Shown here piece after piece: positions 46,129 through 54,769 of a stretch of 64,000 bases of DNA. The notes beneath the pieces are model-generated. The model did no database searches. It saw only the letters and a program-made list of their open reading frames with translations, and had not been told where the DNA came from. This DNA comes from Rhodobacter sp. SGA-6-6 (lineage in GTDB: Bacteria; Pseudomonadota; Alphaproteobacteria; Rhodobacterales; Rhodobacteraceae), in assembly GCF_011043545.1 (NCBI RefSeq), contig NZ_JAAKGP010000005.1, positions 1-64,000 on the forward strand, given 5' to 3'. Made by a program: the position numbers and the translations under genes. Within the stretch, counting starts at the first letter, position 1. Every line of letters begins with the position of its first letter.

Positions 46129-46992
46129 ATGCTGATAGATTTCTCCAGCCGCCCGCCCCACCCGGACTTCGCGCCGCCGGCGCCGCATCTGCAGAACTAC
46201 CGCCGGGTCTATCGCGCCAGCGAAAGCCGTTCGGCCGCCACCGAGGCGGGGCAGGGGCTGGACGGCTGGCTGGACACCTATGAAAGGCTTGGCGCGCGCC
46301 ATGTCGTGCTGAAGGCGCGCGACCTGACCACCACCTTCGGCTTCAGGATCCCGAACGAGACGGTGGCGGATTTCGTCCGCGCCCACGGCCCGCGCTACAT
46401 CGGCTTTGCCGGGGTGGACCCGTGGCAGGCCGATGCCGTGGCGCAGTTCGACCATGCCGTCCGCACCCTGGGCCTGCGCGGGCTGAACCTGCAATGCTTC
46501 GAGTTGAAGCTGCGCCCGGACGATGAGCGGCTGTTCCCGCTCTACGAGAAGGCGATCGAGCTGGACGTGCCGGTGAACATCCACTGCGGCATCAACTTCT
46601 CGACCCACACCCCGATGGCGCTGGGGCGGCCGGAATACATCGACAACGTGATGGTGCGCTATCCTGACCTGCGCGCCGTGGCCTCGCCGCCGGGCTGGCC
46701 CTGGGTGCAGGAGCTGATCGGCGTGGCCTGGCGGCACCCGAACCTTTACATCGGCGTGCTGGCCGTCCGGCCCAAGCTGCTGGCCAAGCCACATTCGGGA
46801 TACGAGCCGCTGCTGCAATACGGCCGGACCCTCCTGAAGGAGAAGATGATCTTCGGATCTGCCTTCCCGATGATGCCGGTCGAGACCGCGCTGGCGGAGC
46901 TTGAGACCCTCGGCCTCGACGATGCCACGCGGCGGCTGTGGCTGCACGACAATGCGGCCCGTCTCCTGGGGCTGCCGCCTGCCCGAGCTTGA
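46129..46992 (+). CDS. Amidohydrolase-superfamily homologue with most metal ligands missing
   Basis: A 287-residue TIM-barrel protein of the amidohydrolase-2 (decarboxylase/hydrolase) type. The fold signature is seen in IHCGINFSTHTPMALGRPEY, GWPWVQELIGVAWRHPNLYI and GSAFPMMP. The N-terminal DxHxH motif is replaced by DFSSRPP, the His before GWPW is replaced by ASPP, and the Asp of the usual GSDFP is Ala; only the central His (IHCG) remains. It therefore probably lacks the canonical metal centre. It is translated with the PYROXD2-like gene four bases upstream. Function unknown. Confidence 0.75.
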   Translation: MLIDFSSRPPHPDFAPPAPHLQNYRRVYRASESRSAATEAGQGLDGWLDTYERLGARHVVLKARDLTTTFGFRIPNETVADFVRAHGPRYIGFAGVDPWQADAVAQFDHAVRTLGLRGLNLQCFELKLRPDDERLFPLYEKAIELDVPVNIHCGINFSTHTPMALGRPEYIDNVMVRYPDLRAVASPPGWPWVQELIGVAWRHPNLYIGVLAVRPKLLAKPHSGYEPLLQYGRTLLKEKMIFGSAFPMMPVETALAELETLGLDDATRRLWLHDNAARLLGLPPARA

Positions 46993-47053
46993 CTTTGCCG
47001 GTCCCCCCTATATTGCCGGGGGGATTGCGCCGTGGTGATGATCCTGCCGTGAA

Positions 47054-47719
47054 ATGACCGATGTTCCGATGACCGAGCAGAAACCGAAGATCCGGCGCAG
47101 CGCTGCCGGCGCCCAGAAAAGCCGCGACGATCAGGTGGTGGACCGCCGCCGCTCGCTTCTGAAAGCGGCGGTGAAGGTGATCTCGAAGCGCGGCCTGACC
47201 GGCGTCACCATCAATTCCATCGCGGCCGAGGCGGAATGTTCCTATGGCGTGGTCGCCTTCCACTTCCAGTCGAAGGAGGGGATCATCTTCGCCGCCCTCG
47301 ATCACAGCGCGGCGGAATACGAGGCCTTTCTGGCGCGGCTGAACGCGTCCGAGCGCAGCCCGGCCGAGCGGATCCGCCACATGATCGACACCGATTTCAG
47401 CCGCAAGGCGGCGGGGCAGGATTCCATCGCGCTCTGGCTGGCCTTCTGGGCCGAGGCGGCGCGGGTGCCGAGCTTCCGCAAGCGCTGCGCGGCCTTGCGC
47501 ATCCATTACAACAAGGCCGTTGCCGCCGATGTCGAGGAACTGGCGCGGCAGCGCGGCGTCGGGATCGATGCGGAACAGGTGGCGGTTTCGCTGAATGCGA
47601 TGATCTCGGGCCTGTGGATCGAGAACCTGCTGCTGCCGATCACCGTGGCCGAGGGCCAGAGGCGCGGGCACGACGCCTGCATGGCCTTCATGCGGCACTA
47701 TTTCCCCAGGGATTTCTGA
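47054..47719 (+). CDS. TetR-family regulator (BetI-like)
   Basis: A 221-residue regulator. The HTH is LLKAAVKVISKRGLTGVTIN, SIAAEAECSYGVVAFHFQSK, followed by the C-terminal TetR_C_6/BetI-type domain (RKAAGQDSIALWLAFWAEAA, FRKRCAALRIHYNKAVAADV). BetI-class proteins bind ATTGA...TCAAT palindromes, and such sites lie at 39.77 and 50.27 kb, upstream of the operons on both sides. It is thus the likely repressor of the whole amine-catabolic island, responding to a substrate or intermediate. A second in-frame ATG at 47069 is possible. It converges on the deacetylase gene with a 16-base gap. Confidence 0.87.
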   Translation: MTDVPMTEQKPKIRRSAAGAQKSRDDQVVDRRRSLLKAAVKVISKRGLTGVTINSIAAEAECSYGVVAFHFQSKEGIIFAALDHSAAEYEAFLARLNASERSPAERIRHMIDTDFSRKAAGQDSIALWLAFWAEAARVPSFRKRCAALRIHYNKAVAADVEELARQRGVGIDAEQVAVSLNAMISGLWIENLLLPITVAEGQRRGHDACMAFMRHYFPRDF

Positions 47720-47735
47720 GGGGCGGCGAGGGGCC

Positions 47736-48770
47736 TCAGCCCCGGGCCGCCTCGAAGCCCTTCAGGACGTTGACCGCATTCACCCCGACCGCCTCGATCG
47801 CATAGCCGCCCTCCATCACGAACAGCGTGGGCAGGTTCAGGGCGGCGATGCGGCGGCCGATCTGCGGGTAATCCCCGCCCGTCAGGCGGAAGTGGGAGAT
47901 GGGGTCCTCCTCGAAGGTATCGACGCCCAGCGAGACCACCAGCCGGTCCGGGGCGAAGGCCCTGATCCGGTCGATCCCTTGGTCCAGCGCGCCGGACCAG
48001 GCCGCGAAATCCGCGCCCCAGGGCAGCGGCAGGTTGAGGTTGAACCCTTCGCCTTCGCCTTCCCCGGTCTCGTCGGCGAAACCGATGTAATAGGGATATT
48101 CCTGCACCGGATCGCCATGGATCGAGACCGTCAGCACATCGCCCCGGCCGTAGAAGATGTCCTGGGTGCCGTTGCCATGGTGGTAGTCGATGTCCAGCAC
48201 GGCCACACGCGCCGCGCCGCCGTCGCGGAAGGCCTGCGCGGCGATGGCGGCATTGTTGAGAAAGCAGTAGCCGCCGAAATAGTCGCGCCCCGCATGATGC
48301 CCCGGCGGACGGCAGAGCGCGAAGGCCGCGGCTTCGCCCCCGTCGATCAGCCGCGCCCCGGTCAGCGCGCAGTCGGCGGCGGCGCGGGCGGCTTTCCAGG
48401 TGCCTTCCAGCACCGGGCTGCTCATGTCCACCGCATAGCGGCCCAGCTCGGCGCCGGGGCGCACGGTCGGGATCATCCGCGTCCGCCGCGGCGGCCAGAT
48501 GTTGGGATAGGCCGGGATCGGCCCGACCTCGGCCGCCCACGCCTCCCACGCGGTTTCCAGGAAGCGCAGGAAGGCGGCGTCGTGCACCGCCAGCAGCGGC
48601 GCGGTCCCGAAGCTGTCGGGGCCGACGACCGGGCCGAGGTTGGCGCGCTTCACCTCGTCCAGCACCAGTTCGGCGCGGCGCGGGATCTCGAAGGCATCGA
48701 CCCATCTGCCGCGGTAGAATTCGGTATCGACGCTTTGCAGGGCGTGGAGATCGGAGAAGATCGTCTTCAT
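47736..48770 (-). CDS. Acetylpolyamine amidohydrolase (class II histone-deacetylase family)
   Basis: A 344-residue zinc deacetylase. Typical motifs are CRPPGHHAGRDYFGGYCFLN, zinc ligands in VLDIDYHHGNGTQDIFY and SLGVDTFEEDP, and the catalytic Tyr region MEGGYAIEAVGVNAVNVLKG. The N-terminal MKTIFSDLHALQSVDTEFYR is typical of acetylpolyamine deacetylases (AphA/ApaH-type). It releases acetate from N-acetylputrescine, -cadaverine or -spermidine. It lies eight bases after the amidase gene in one operon and so links this region to polyamines or amides. Confidence 0.92.
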   Translation of the reverse strand: MKTIFSDLHALQSVDTEFYRGRWVDAFEIPRRAELVLDEVKRANLGPVVGPDSFGTAPLLAVHDAAFLRFLETAWEAWAAEVGPIPAYPNIWPPRRTRMIPTVRPGAELGRYAVDMSSPVLEGTWKAARAAADCALTGARLIDGGEAAAFALCRPPGHHAGRDYFGGYCFLNNAAIAAQAFRDGGAARVAVLDIDYHHGNGTQDIFYGRGDVLTVSIHGDPVQEYPYYIGFADETGEGEGEGFNLNLPLPWGADFAAWSGALDQGIDRIRAFAPDRLVVSLGVDTFEEDPISHFRLTGGDYPQIGRRIAALNLPTLFVMEGGYAIEAVGVNAVNVLKGFEAARG

Positions 48771-48778
48771 CGGGGGCC

Positions 48779-50209
48779 TCAAAAGGGAAGGGAAGGACGG
48801 GTTTTTGATGTGCCATACCAGCCGCCGAGCGCGGCCTCGTAGGCAAGGCCGGCGGTGAAGACCGACTGGTCCTCGTAGCTGCGGCCGACCAGCTGGATGC
48901 CGGTCGGCACGCCGTTCGGCGCATGGCCCGAGGGCACCGCCAGCACCGGGCAGCGGCTGAGCATGTTGAAGGGCCAGGCCATGGTCCAGCCCAGATAGGA
49001 GTCGATCTCCTTGCCGTTGATGATCAGCGGGTCGCTGAAATCGAACTCCGCCGGCACCGCGGGAAGGGCGAGGGTGGGGCAGAGGAACAGGTCGAACCCC
49101 TCCATCATCGGGCCGAAATGCGACCAGATCCTCCCTTCGACCTCGAGGCTGGCTAGGTAGTCGCGGGTGGTCACGTCCAGCGAGGCGCGGGCGAAGGCGG
49201 CGGCATAGCCGGTCAACTGGGCCTCGCGTTCGTCCAGATATTCGGCGAGCCAGGCGCCGAACAGGGTTTTGTGATGGGTGGCCGCGGCGTGATAGACCTC
49301 CCACGACCAGGGCAGGTCCACCTCGACAACCTCGGCCCCGAGCCCGCGGAACACCTCCAGCGCGGCCAGGGTGTTCGCCCGCACCGCCGGATCGACCTCC
49401 ATGAAGCCTAAATCCAGCGACCAGGCGATCCGCCAGCCCTTCACCCCGGAACGGTCGGTGGCCAGTTCCAGCTTCGGCTTCAGCGAGGCGATGTCTTCCG
49501 GATGCGGCCCGGCCAGCACGTTCTGCATCAGCAGGCAGTCCTCGACCGAGCGCGCCATCGGACCGGGATGGTTGTAATGATCCAGGTTGAAGGGCGGCGT
49601 GGAAGGCACCCTTCCATAGGGCGGCTTGAACCCCACCACGCCCGAGGCCGAGGCCGGGATGCGGATCGACCCGCCGATGTCGGACCCCGTGGCCAACGCG
49701 GTCAGCCCCGCCGCCAGCGCCGCGCCCGCCCCGCCGGACGACCCGCCAGGCGTGAAGGCGGGGTTCCAGGGGTTGCGGGTGACGCCCCATTGCCGGGAAT
49801 GGCAGAAGGGCGCGCAGGAGAACTCGGGCGTGGTGGTGCGGGCGTGGACGATGGCGCCCGCCTCCAGCAGCCGCGCGACCAAAGGCGCGCTCTTTTCCGC
49901 GACATGGCCGGCATAGAGCAGCGAGCCGTAGGTGGTGATCTTCCCCGCCATCATGTTCTCGTCCTTCAGCGCCGTCGGCACCCCGTCCAGCGGGCCGGCC
50001 GGTGCGCCGGACGCATAGCGGGCCTCGGAACGACGGGCCTGGTCCCGCGCTTCGTCGCCATAGGTGAAGCAGATCGCGTTCAGGCCGGCCGCACTGTCCG
50101 CGATGCGCGCAAGATGGGCGTCGACCACCTCCACCGGCGAGATTTTCCGGGCGCGATACAGCCGGATCAGCTCGGCGGCGCCAAGGTAGCAAAGAGAGGT
50201 TTCGCTCAT
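48779..50209 (-). CDS. Amidase-signature family hydrolase
   Basis: A 476-residue amidase. The Ser-cisSer-Lys triad is visible: Lys in GVPTALKDENMMAGKITTYG, and the Ser residues in FTPGGSSGGAGAALAAGLTA with TGSDIGGSIRIPAS. It hydrolyses an amide to acid plus amine, but the substrate is unspecified by sequence. ATG 50209 (MSETSLCYLGAAELIRLYRA) begins the conserved part, though no clear Shine-Dalgarno is seen. It is divergent from the peptide-type importer with the TetR-type palindrome in the spacer, so import and amide cleavage are likely co-regulated. Confidence 0.9.
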   Translation of the reverse strand: MSETSLCYLGAAELIRLYRARKISPVEVVDAHLARIADSAAGLNAICFTYGDEARDQARRSEARYASGAPAGPLDGVPTALKDENMMAGKITTYGSLLYAGHVAEKSAPLVARLLEAGAIVHARTTTPEFSCAPFCHSRQWGVTRNPWNPAFTPGGSSGGAGAALAAGLTALATGSDIGGSIRIPASASGVVGFKPPYGRVPSTPPFNLDHYNHPGPMARSVEDCLLMQNVLAGPHPEDIASLKPKLELATDRSGVKGWRIAWSLDLGFMEVDPAVRANTLAALEVFRGLGAEVVEVDLPWSWEVYHAAATHHKTLFGAWLAEYLDEREAQLTGYAAAFARASLDVTTRDYLASLEVEGRIWSHFGPMMEGFDLFLCPTLALPAVPAEFDFSDPLIINGKEIDSYLGWTMAWPFNMLSRCPVLAVPSGHAPNGVPTGIQLVGRSYEDQSVFTAGLAYEAALGGWYGTSKTRPSLPF

Positions 50210-50261
50210 GGCAGGAAGGGCTTTCGGCAAGGGGAAGGCAGCGCCATTAAACGCATTGCTC

Positions 50262-50277
50262 GATTGATCGGTCAATC
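50262..50277. promoter_or_regulatory. TetR-type operator between the amidase and importer operons
   Basis: GATTGATCGGTCAATC, a near-perfect 16-bp palindrome. It equals the core at 39773-39788 in 15 of 16 positions and ends six bases before the TTGACA of the importer promoter. Confidence 0.75.
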
Positions 50278-50283
50278 AGTTTG

Positions 50284-50311
50284 TTGACAGGTTTCCGTTT
50301 CGGGGTATTGT
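50284..50311 (+). promoter_or_regulatory. Promoter of the peptide-type importer operon
   Basis: TTGACA (50284-50289), a 16-base spacer and TATTGT (50306-50311). It stands 96 bases before the first importer gene and directly beside the palindromic operator. Confidence 0.6.
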
Positions 50312-50406
50312 CGGATTCACGAGTTGGCCGATGCTCGCCGAAGCTGCGCAAGACAGCCGGAAACTGGCCGGATTTCAACGGCAACCACGTCTGACAGGGT
50401 AACGAC

Positions 50407-52014
50407 ATGAACGAATCGCACCACCGCCAGATGGATGATCTGGCCAGCCGACTGCGCCGCGGCCAGATCTCGCGCCGCGCGTTTCTGGCGCAAAGCGCAG
50501 CCCTGCTTGCCAGCGGCGCCCTGGCCGGCATTCCGGGCATCGCGCGCGCGCAAGGAGGCGAGCCGAAATCGGGCGGCTTCATGCGGCTCGGCCTGCACAA
50601 TGCCTCGCAGAACGACAACCTGGACCCGGGCACCTGGTCCACCAGCTGGACCGGCGCGGGGTTCAACGGCGCGGTCTACAACAACCTGGTCGAGATCCTG
50701 CCCGACGGCTCGGCCGAGGGCGACCTGGCCGAAAGCTGGGAGACCGGCGCGGGTGCCACGGTCTGGCGCTTCACCCTGCGCAAGGGCATCACCTTCCACG
50801 ACGGCCGCAGCCTGACCGCCGAGGATGTCCGCCAGTCCTTCCTGCATCACATGAAGCCCGACTCGACCTCGGGCGCGCGGGCCATCGTCCAGCAGATCGC
50901 GGACATCCAGATCGAAGGCTCGGATGTCGTGGTCTTCACCCTGTCCGAAGGCAATGCCGACTTCCCCTATCTGCTGTCGGATTATCACCTCTCGGTCTTC
51001 CCGGCGCTGGAGGGCGGCGGCATCGACACCACCTCCGGCATGGGCACCGGCGCCTTCCTGCTGGACAGCTTCGAGCCGGGCATCGCCCTGCGGCTGGTGC
51101 GCAACCCGAACTACCACAAGAACAACAAGCCCTATCTGGACGAGGTGGAATTCATCTCGGTCCCCGACGCCACCGCGCGGCTGAACGCGCTGCTGACCGG
51201 CGAGGTCGATTTCATCCAGGACGTCGACATCCGCAACGTGCCGATGATCGAGGGCAGCGCCGACTTCCATGTCCAGCGCGTGCCGGGGCTGCGGCATTTC
51301 TCCTTCGACATGGACACCCGCGTCGCGCCCTTCGACAACCCCGACGTGCGGCTGGCGCTGAAATATGCGCTGGACCGCGACGACGTGATCGAGAAGGTCT
51401 TCCTGGGCGAGGGGCGCAAAGGCAACGACAACCCGGTGTCGCAGATCCAGAAGTTCTGGCACGAGATGCCGCAGCGCGACTACAGCGTCGAGAAGGCGAA
51501 GGAGCATCTGGCCAAGGCCGGGATGGACAGCGTGTCGGTCGATCTGCATGTGGCCGAGAACGCCTTCGCCGGTGCGATCGAGGCGGCGGTGCTGTATCAG
51601 GAACATGCTGCAGCGGCGGGGATCAGCATCAACGTCGTGCGCGAGGCGGCCGACGGCTATTGGGAGAACGTCTGGCTGAAGAAGCCCTTCGCCGCGGTGG
51701 ACTGGTTCGGCCGGGCCACGGTGGACTGGCTGTTCTCGACCATCTACACCACCGGGGCGCCGTGGAACGCGGGCTGGTCCAACGCGCGTTTCGACGAGTT
51801 GCACGCCCTGGCCCGCGCCGAGACCGACGATGCCAAGCGGACGGCCTATTACGCCGAGATGCAGCAGATCGTGCATGACGACGGCAACATCCTGACGGTG
51901 GCTTTCGTCGACTGGCGCAACGCGATCTCGAACAAGATCGGCTATGGCGAGGTCGGCGGGCTGATGCCGCTGGACAACATGCGGATCTGCGAACGCTGGT
52001 GGCGCAAGGACTGA
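50407..52014 (+). CDS. Dipeptide/oligopeptide-type ABC binding protein, copy 1
   Basis: A 535-residue family 5 solute-binding protein. A twin-arginine signal (SRRAFLAQSAALLASGAL) ends near ARAQG. Family motifs include LAESWETGAGATVWRFTLRK, FHDGRSLTAEDVRQS, GTGAFLLDSFEPG and VRNPNYH. Such proteins bind peptides, nickel chelates, glycosides or other amides. With amidase and acetylpolyamine deacetylase divergently encoded, an amide-linked compound is a reasonable ligand. It is first in the operon and is closely related to the next gene. Confidence 0.92.
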   Translation: MNESHHRQMDDLASRLRRGQISRRAFLAQSAALLASGALAGIPGIARAQGGEPKSGGFMRLGLHNASQNDNLDPGTWSTSWTGAGFNGAVYNNLVEILPDGSAEGDLAESWETGAGATVWRFTLRKGITFHDGRSLTAEDVRQSFLHHMKPDSTSGARAIVQQIADIQIEGSDVVVFTLSEGNADFPYLLSDYHLSVFPALEGGGIDTTSGMGTGAFLLDSFEPGIALRLVRNPNYHKNNKPYLDEVEFISVPDATARLNALLTGEVDFIQDVDIRNVPMIEGSADFHVQRVPGLRHFSFDMDTRVAPFDNPDVRLALKYALDRDDVIEKVFLGEGRKGNDNPVSQIQKFWHEMPQRDYSVEKAKEHLAKAGMDSVSVDLHVAENAFAGAIEAAVLYQEHAAAAGISINVVREAADGYWENVWLKKPFAAVDWFGRATVDWLFSTIYTTGAPWNAGWSNARFDELHALARAETDDAKRTAYYAEMQQIVHDDGNILTVAFVDWRNAISNKIGYGEVGGLMPLDNMRICERWWRKD

Positions 52015-52070
52015 CCGGCCGGGCGCAAGGGGCGCGGCCTCTGGGGGGCCTGTCCCGACGACTGCCGGTT

Positions 52071-52091
52071 GCCCGCCCGATGCGGGCGGGC
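52071..52091 (+). terminator. Hairpin between the two binding-protein genes
   Basis: GCCCGCCC-GATGC-GGGCGGGC, a perfect 8-bp stem within the 128-base gap, without T-run. It may cause partial termination or protect the upstream mRNA. Confidence 0.5.
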
Positions 52092-52142
52092 CGCCGGCGG
52101 CGCAACATCAGACGACGTTCTCATCCAGGGGGAGGAAACCCG

Positions 52143-53747
52143 ATGCGAGATTCCGGGACCGTGTCCGGCAGGCTGGCCCTGCGCTCTTTCACCGCCATGG
52201 CGCCGTCGCGGCGCGGGTTCCTGGGCGGTGCCGCCCTGGCGGCGGGGGCGTTCTTCATGCCCGCCTCCCTTGCCGCGCAGGAGGGGCCGAAACAGGGCGG
52301 CACCCTGCGCTACGGGATGAACGACGGCTCGCAGCAGGACACGCTGGAGCCGGGAAGCTGGAGCACGGTGATGTGCGGCGCGGCCTTCAACGGTGCGCTC
52401 TGCAACAACCTGGTCGAGCTTCTGCCCGATGGATCGCTGGCCGGGGACCTGGCCGAAAGCTGGGAGGGCGCCGAGGGCGCGACCCGCTGGACCTTCATTC
52501 TGCGCAAGGGGGTGAAATTCCACGACGGCCGCCCCTTCACCGCCGAGGATGCGCGCCAGTCGCTTTTGCATCACATGGGCGAGGAAAGCACCTCGGGCGC
52601 GTTGGCCATCGTCGGCCAGATCGCCGACATCGCGGTGGAGGGCGAGGACCGGCTGGTCGTCACGCTTTCGCAGGGCAATGCCGACTTCCCCTACCTGCTG
52701 TCGGACTACCATCTGTCGATCTTCCCGGCGAAGGACGGCGGCGGCATCGACTGGGAAAGCGGCATCGGCACCGGCGCCTTCCGGCTGGAAAGCTTCGAGC
52801 CGGGGATCGCCGTGCGCCTTGTCCGCAACCCCGACTACCACAAGCCCGGCCTGCCGCATTTCGATGCGGTGGAATTCATCAACATCCCCGACAGCACCGC
52901 GCGGCTGAACGCCCTGCTGACCGGCGAGGTCGACGTGATCGAGGATGTCGACATCCGCAACGTTGCGCTGATCGAGGGCAACCAGGGGTTCAAGGTCCAC
53001 CGCACCCCCAGTCTGCGGCACCTGACCTTCGACATGAACTGCTCTGTCGCGCCCTTCGACAATCCGGCGGTGCGCAAGGCGCTGAAGCTGGCCATCGACC
53101 GCGAGGACATCATCGCCAAGGTCTTCCTCGGCGAGGGTGAGGCGGGCAACGACAACCCGGTGGCGCCGATCATGCCGCTCTGGGCCGAGACCCCGCCGCC
53201 GCACCGCTACGACCCGGAAGCCGCCCGCGCCCTGCTGGCCGAGGCCGGGATCGAGGGGCTGACCGTCGATCTTTCCACCGCCGAATCCGCCTTTCCCGGG
53301 GCGATCGAGGCGGCGGTTCTGTTCCGCGAACATGCGGCCAAGGCGGGGATCACCGTCAACGTGGTGCAGGAGGCGGACGACGGCTACTGGGACAATGTCT
53401 GGCTGAAGAAGCCGTTCAACGCCTCGGACTGGTATGGGCGCGTCACGCTCGACTGGCTGTTCGCCACCTCCTACACCTCGGACTCGCCGTGGAACAACAC
53501 CGGCTTCCACAACGCGCGCTTCGACGAGCTGCACGGGCTGGCCCAAGCGGAAAGCGACGAGGCGGTGCGTAGGGCGCAATATGCCGAGATGCAGCAGATC
53601 CTGCATGACGAGGGCGGGGTGATCACCGTGGCTTTCGTCAGCTGGCGGCTCGCCATGACGGAAAACATCGGTCATGCTGAGACGGGCGGCATCCTGCCCG
53701 CCGACAACCACCGCTGCGCCGAACGCTGGTGGCGCAGCGACGTGTGA
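52143..53747 (+). CDS. Dipeptide/oligopeptide-type ABC binding protein, copy 2
   Basis: A 534-residue paralogue of the preceding protein; well over half of the residues agree by eye over the whole mature length (for example GNADFPYLLSDYHLS, TARLNALLTGEVD, DDGYWDNVWLKKPF against EAADGYWENVWLKKPF). The signal is twin-arginine type (PSRRGFLGGAALAAGAFFMP). GGAGGAAA precedes ATG 52143; the frame is open further upstream but has no SD there. The pair arose by tandem duplication and probably feeds the same permease with different ligands or affinities. Confidence 0.92.
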   Translation: MRDSGTVSGRLALRSFTAMAPSRRGFLGGAALAAGAFFMPASLAAQEGPKQGGTLRYGMNDGSQQDTLEPGSWSTVMCGAAFNGALCNNLVELLPDGSLAGDLAESWEGAEGATRWTFILRKGVKFHDGRPFTAEDARQSLLHHMGEESTSGALAIVGQIADIAVEGEDRLVVTLSQGNADFPYLLSDYHLSIFPAKDGGGIDWESGIGTGAFRLESFEPGIAVRLVRNPDYHKPGLPHFDAVEFINIPDSTARLNALLTGEVDVIEDVDIRNVALIEGNQGFKVHRTPSLRHLTFDMNCSVAPFDNPAVRKALKLAIDREDIIAKVFLGEGEAGNDNPVAPIMPLWAETPPPHRYDPEAARALLAEAGIEGLTVDLSTAESAFPGAIEAAVLFREHAAKAGITVNVVQEADDGYWDNVWLKKPFNASDWYGRVTLDWLFATSYTSDSPWNNTGFHNARFDELHGLAQAESDEAVRRAQYAEMQQILHDEGGVITVAFVSWRLAMTENIGHAETGGILPADNHRCAERWWRSDV

Positions 53748-53796
53748 CGGCCGGCGGCAGCCCCATGGAAATACGGTTCACCGGAGAGACCAGAGT

Positions 53797-54762
53797 ATGC
53801 GCATGACCTCCCATCCGATCCTGTCCATGGTGATCGGTCGGATCGGTCTGGGGCTTCTCAGCCTGCTGATCGTCTCTCTGGTGATCTTCTTCTCGGTCGA
53901 GCTGCTGCCGGGCAGCTATGCCTCCGCCATTCTCGGCCAGACCGCCACGCCCGAGGCGGTGGCGGCGATGGAAGAGAAGCTGGGGCTGAACCAGCCCGCG
54001 GTCCTGCGCTACCTCGCCTGGCTGGGCGGGGCGGCGACCGGCGATCTGGGCATGTCCTTCGCCGGGCGCCCGGTGATGACGGTGCTGGGGCCGCGGCTGA
54101 TGAACACCGTCTCCTTGGCCGCCATCACCGCGCTGATCGCCGTGCCGCTGGCAATCATGCTGGGCATCCTCTGCGCCCGGTTCCGGGGGCGGTTCATCGA
54201 CCGTTTCCTGTCCACCTCGACCCTGGCCTCGATCTCGGTGCCGGAGTTCTTCGTGGCCTATGTGGTGATGATGGTGCTGGCGGTGAAGCTGCAATGGTTC
54301 CCCTCGATGGCGGGCATCCGCAACAGCATGGACTTCGGCGAGCAGCTTTACCGCATGGTGCTGCCGATCCTGACCCTGCTTCTGGTGATCCTTGCGCATA
54401 TGGTGCGCAACACGCGGGCGGCGATCCTGTCCGTCATGGCCAGCCCCTATGTCGAGATGGCCCGGCTGAAGGGCGAACCCGAAGGCCGCGTCGTCATGCG
54501 CCAGGCGCTGCCCAATGCCATCGGCCCCATCGCCAGCGTGGTGGCGCTGAACCTTGCCTACCTGATCTCGGGCGTGGTCGTGATCGAGGTCGTCTTCGTC
54601 TACCCCGGTGTGGGCCAGGCGATGATCGACGCCGTGCGCAACCGCGACGTTCCGGTGATCCAGGCCTGCGCGCTGATCTTCGCCACCGCCTACATCGGCT
54701 TCAACCTGATCGCCGACATCATCTCCATCGTCAGCAATCCGCGCCTGCTGCATCCGCGCTGA
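53797..54762 (+). CDS. Peptide-type ABC permease (DppB-like)
   Basis: A 321-residue permease. The N-terminal helix GLGLLSLLIVSLVIFFSVEL is followed by the family's periplasmic loop (LPGSYASAILGQTATPEAVA) and a six-helix core. The EAA loop is EMARLKGEPEGRVVMRQALP with NAIGPIASVVALNLAYLISG. A Shine-Dalgarno-like GGAGAGA lies before ATG 53797; ATG 53803 is an alternative. It partners the next gene product. Confidence 0.92.
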   Translation: MRMTSHPILSMVIGRIGLGLLSLLIVSLVIFFSVELLPGSYASAILGQTATPEAVAAMEEKLGLNQPAVLRYLAWLGGAATGDLGMSFAGRPVMTVLGPRLMNTVSLAAITALIAVPLAIMLGILCARFRGRFIDRFLSTSTLASISVPEFFVAYVVMMVLAVKLQWFPSMAGIRNSMDFGEQLYRMVLPILTLLLVILAHMVRNTRAAILSVMASPYVEMARLKGEPEGRVVMRQALPNAIGPIASVVALNLAYLISGVVVIEVVFVYPGVGQAMIDAVRNRDVPVIQACALIFATAYIGFNLIADIISIVSNPRLLHPR

Positions 54763-54769
54763 GGACACC

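Noticed and set aside
47003-47023. CCCCCC-N9-GGGGGG repeat upstream of the BetI-like gene, with TATATT in its loop
   Set aside because: The nearby TTGACT box is only 14 bases from TATATT, too close for a good promoter, and the homopolymer arms are weak evidence for an operator.
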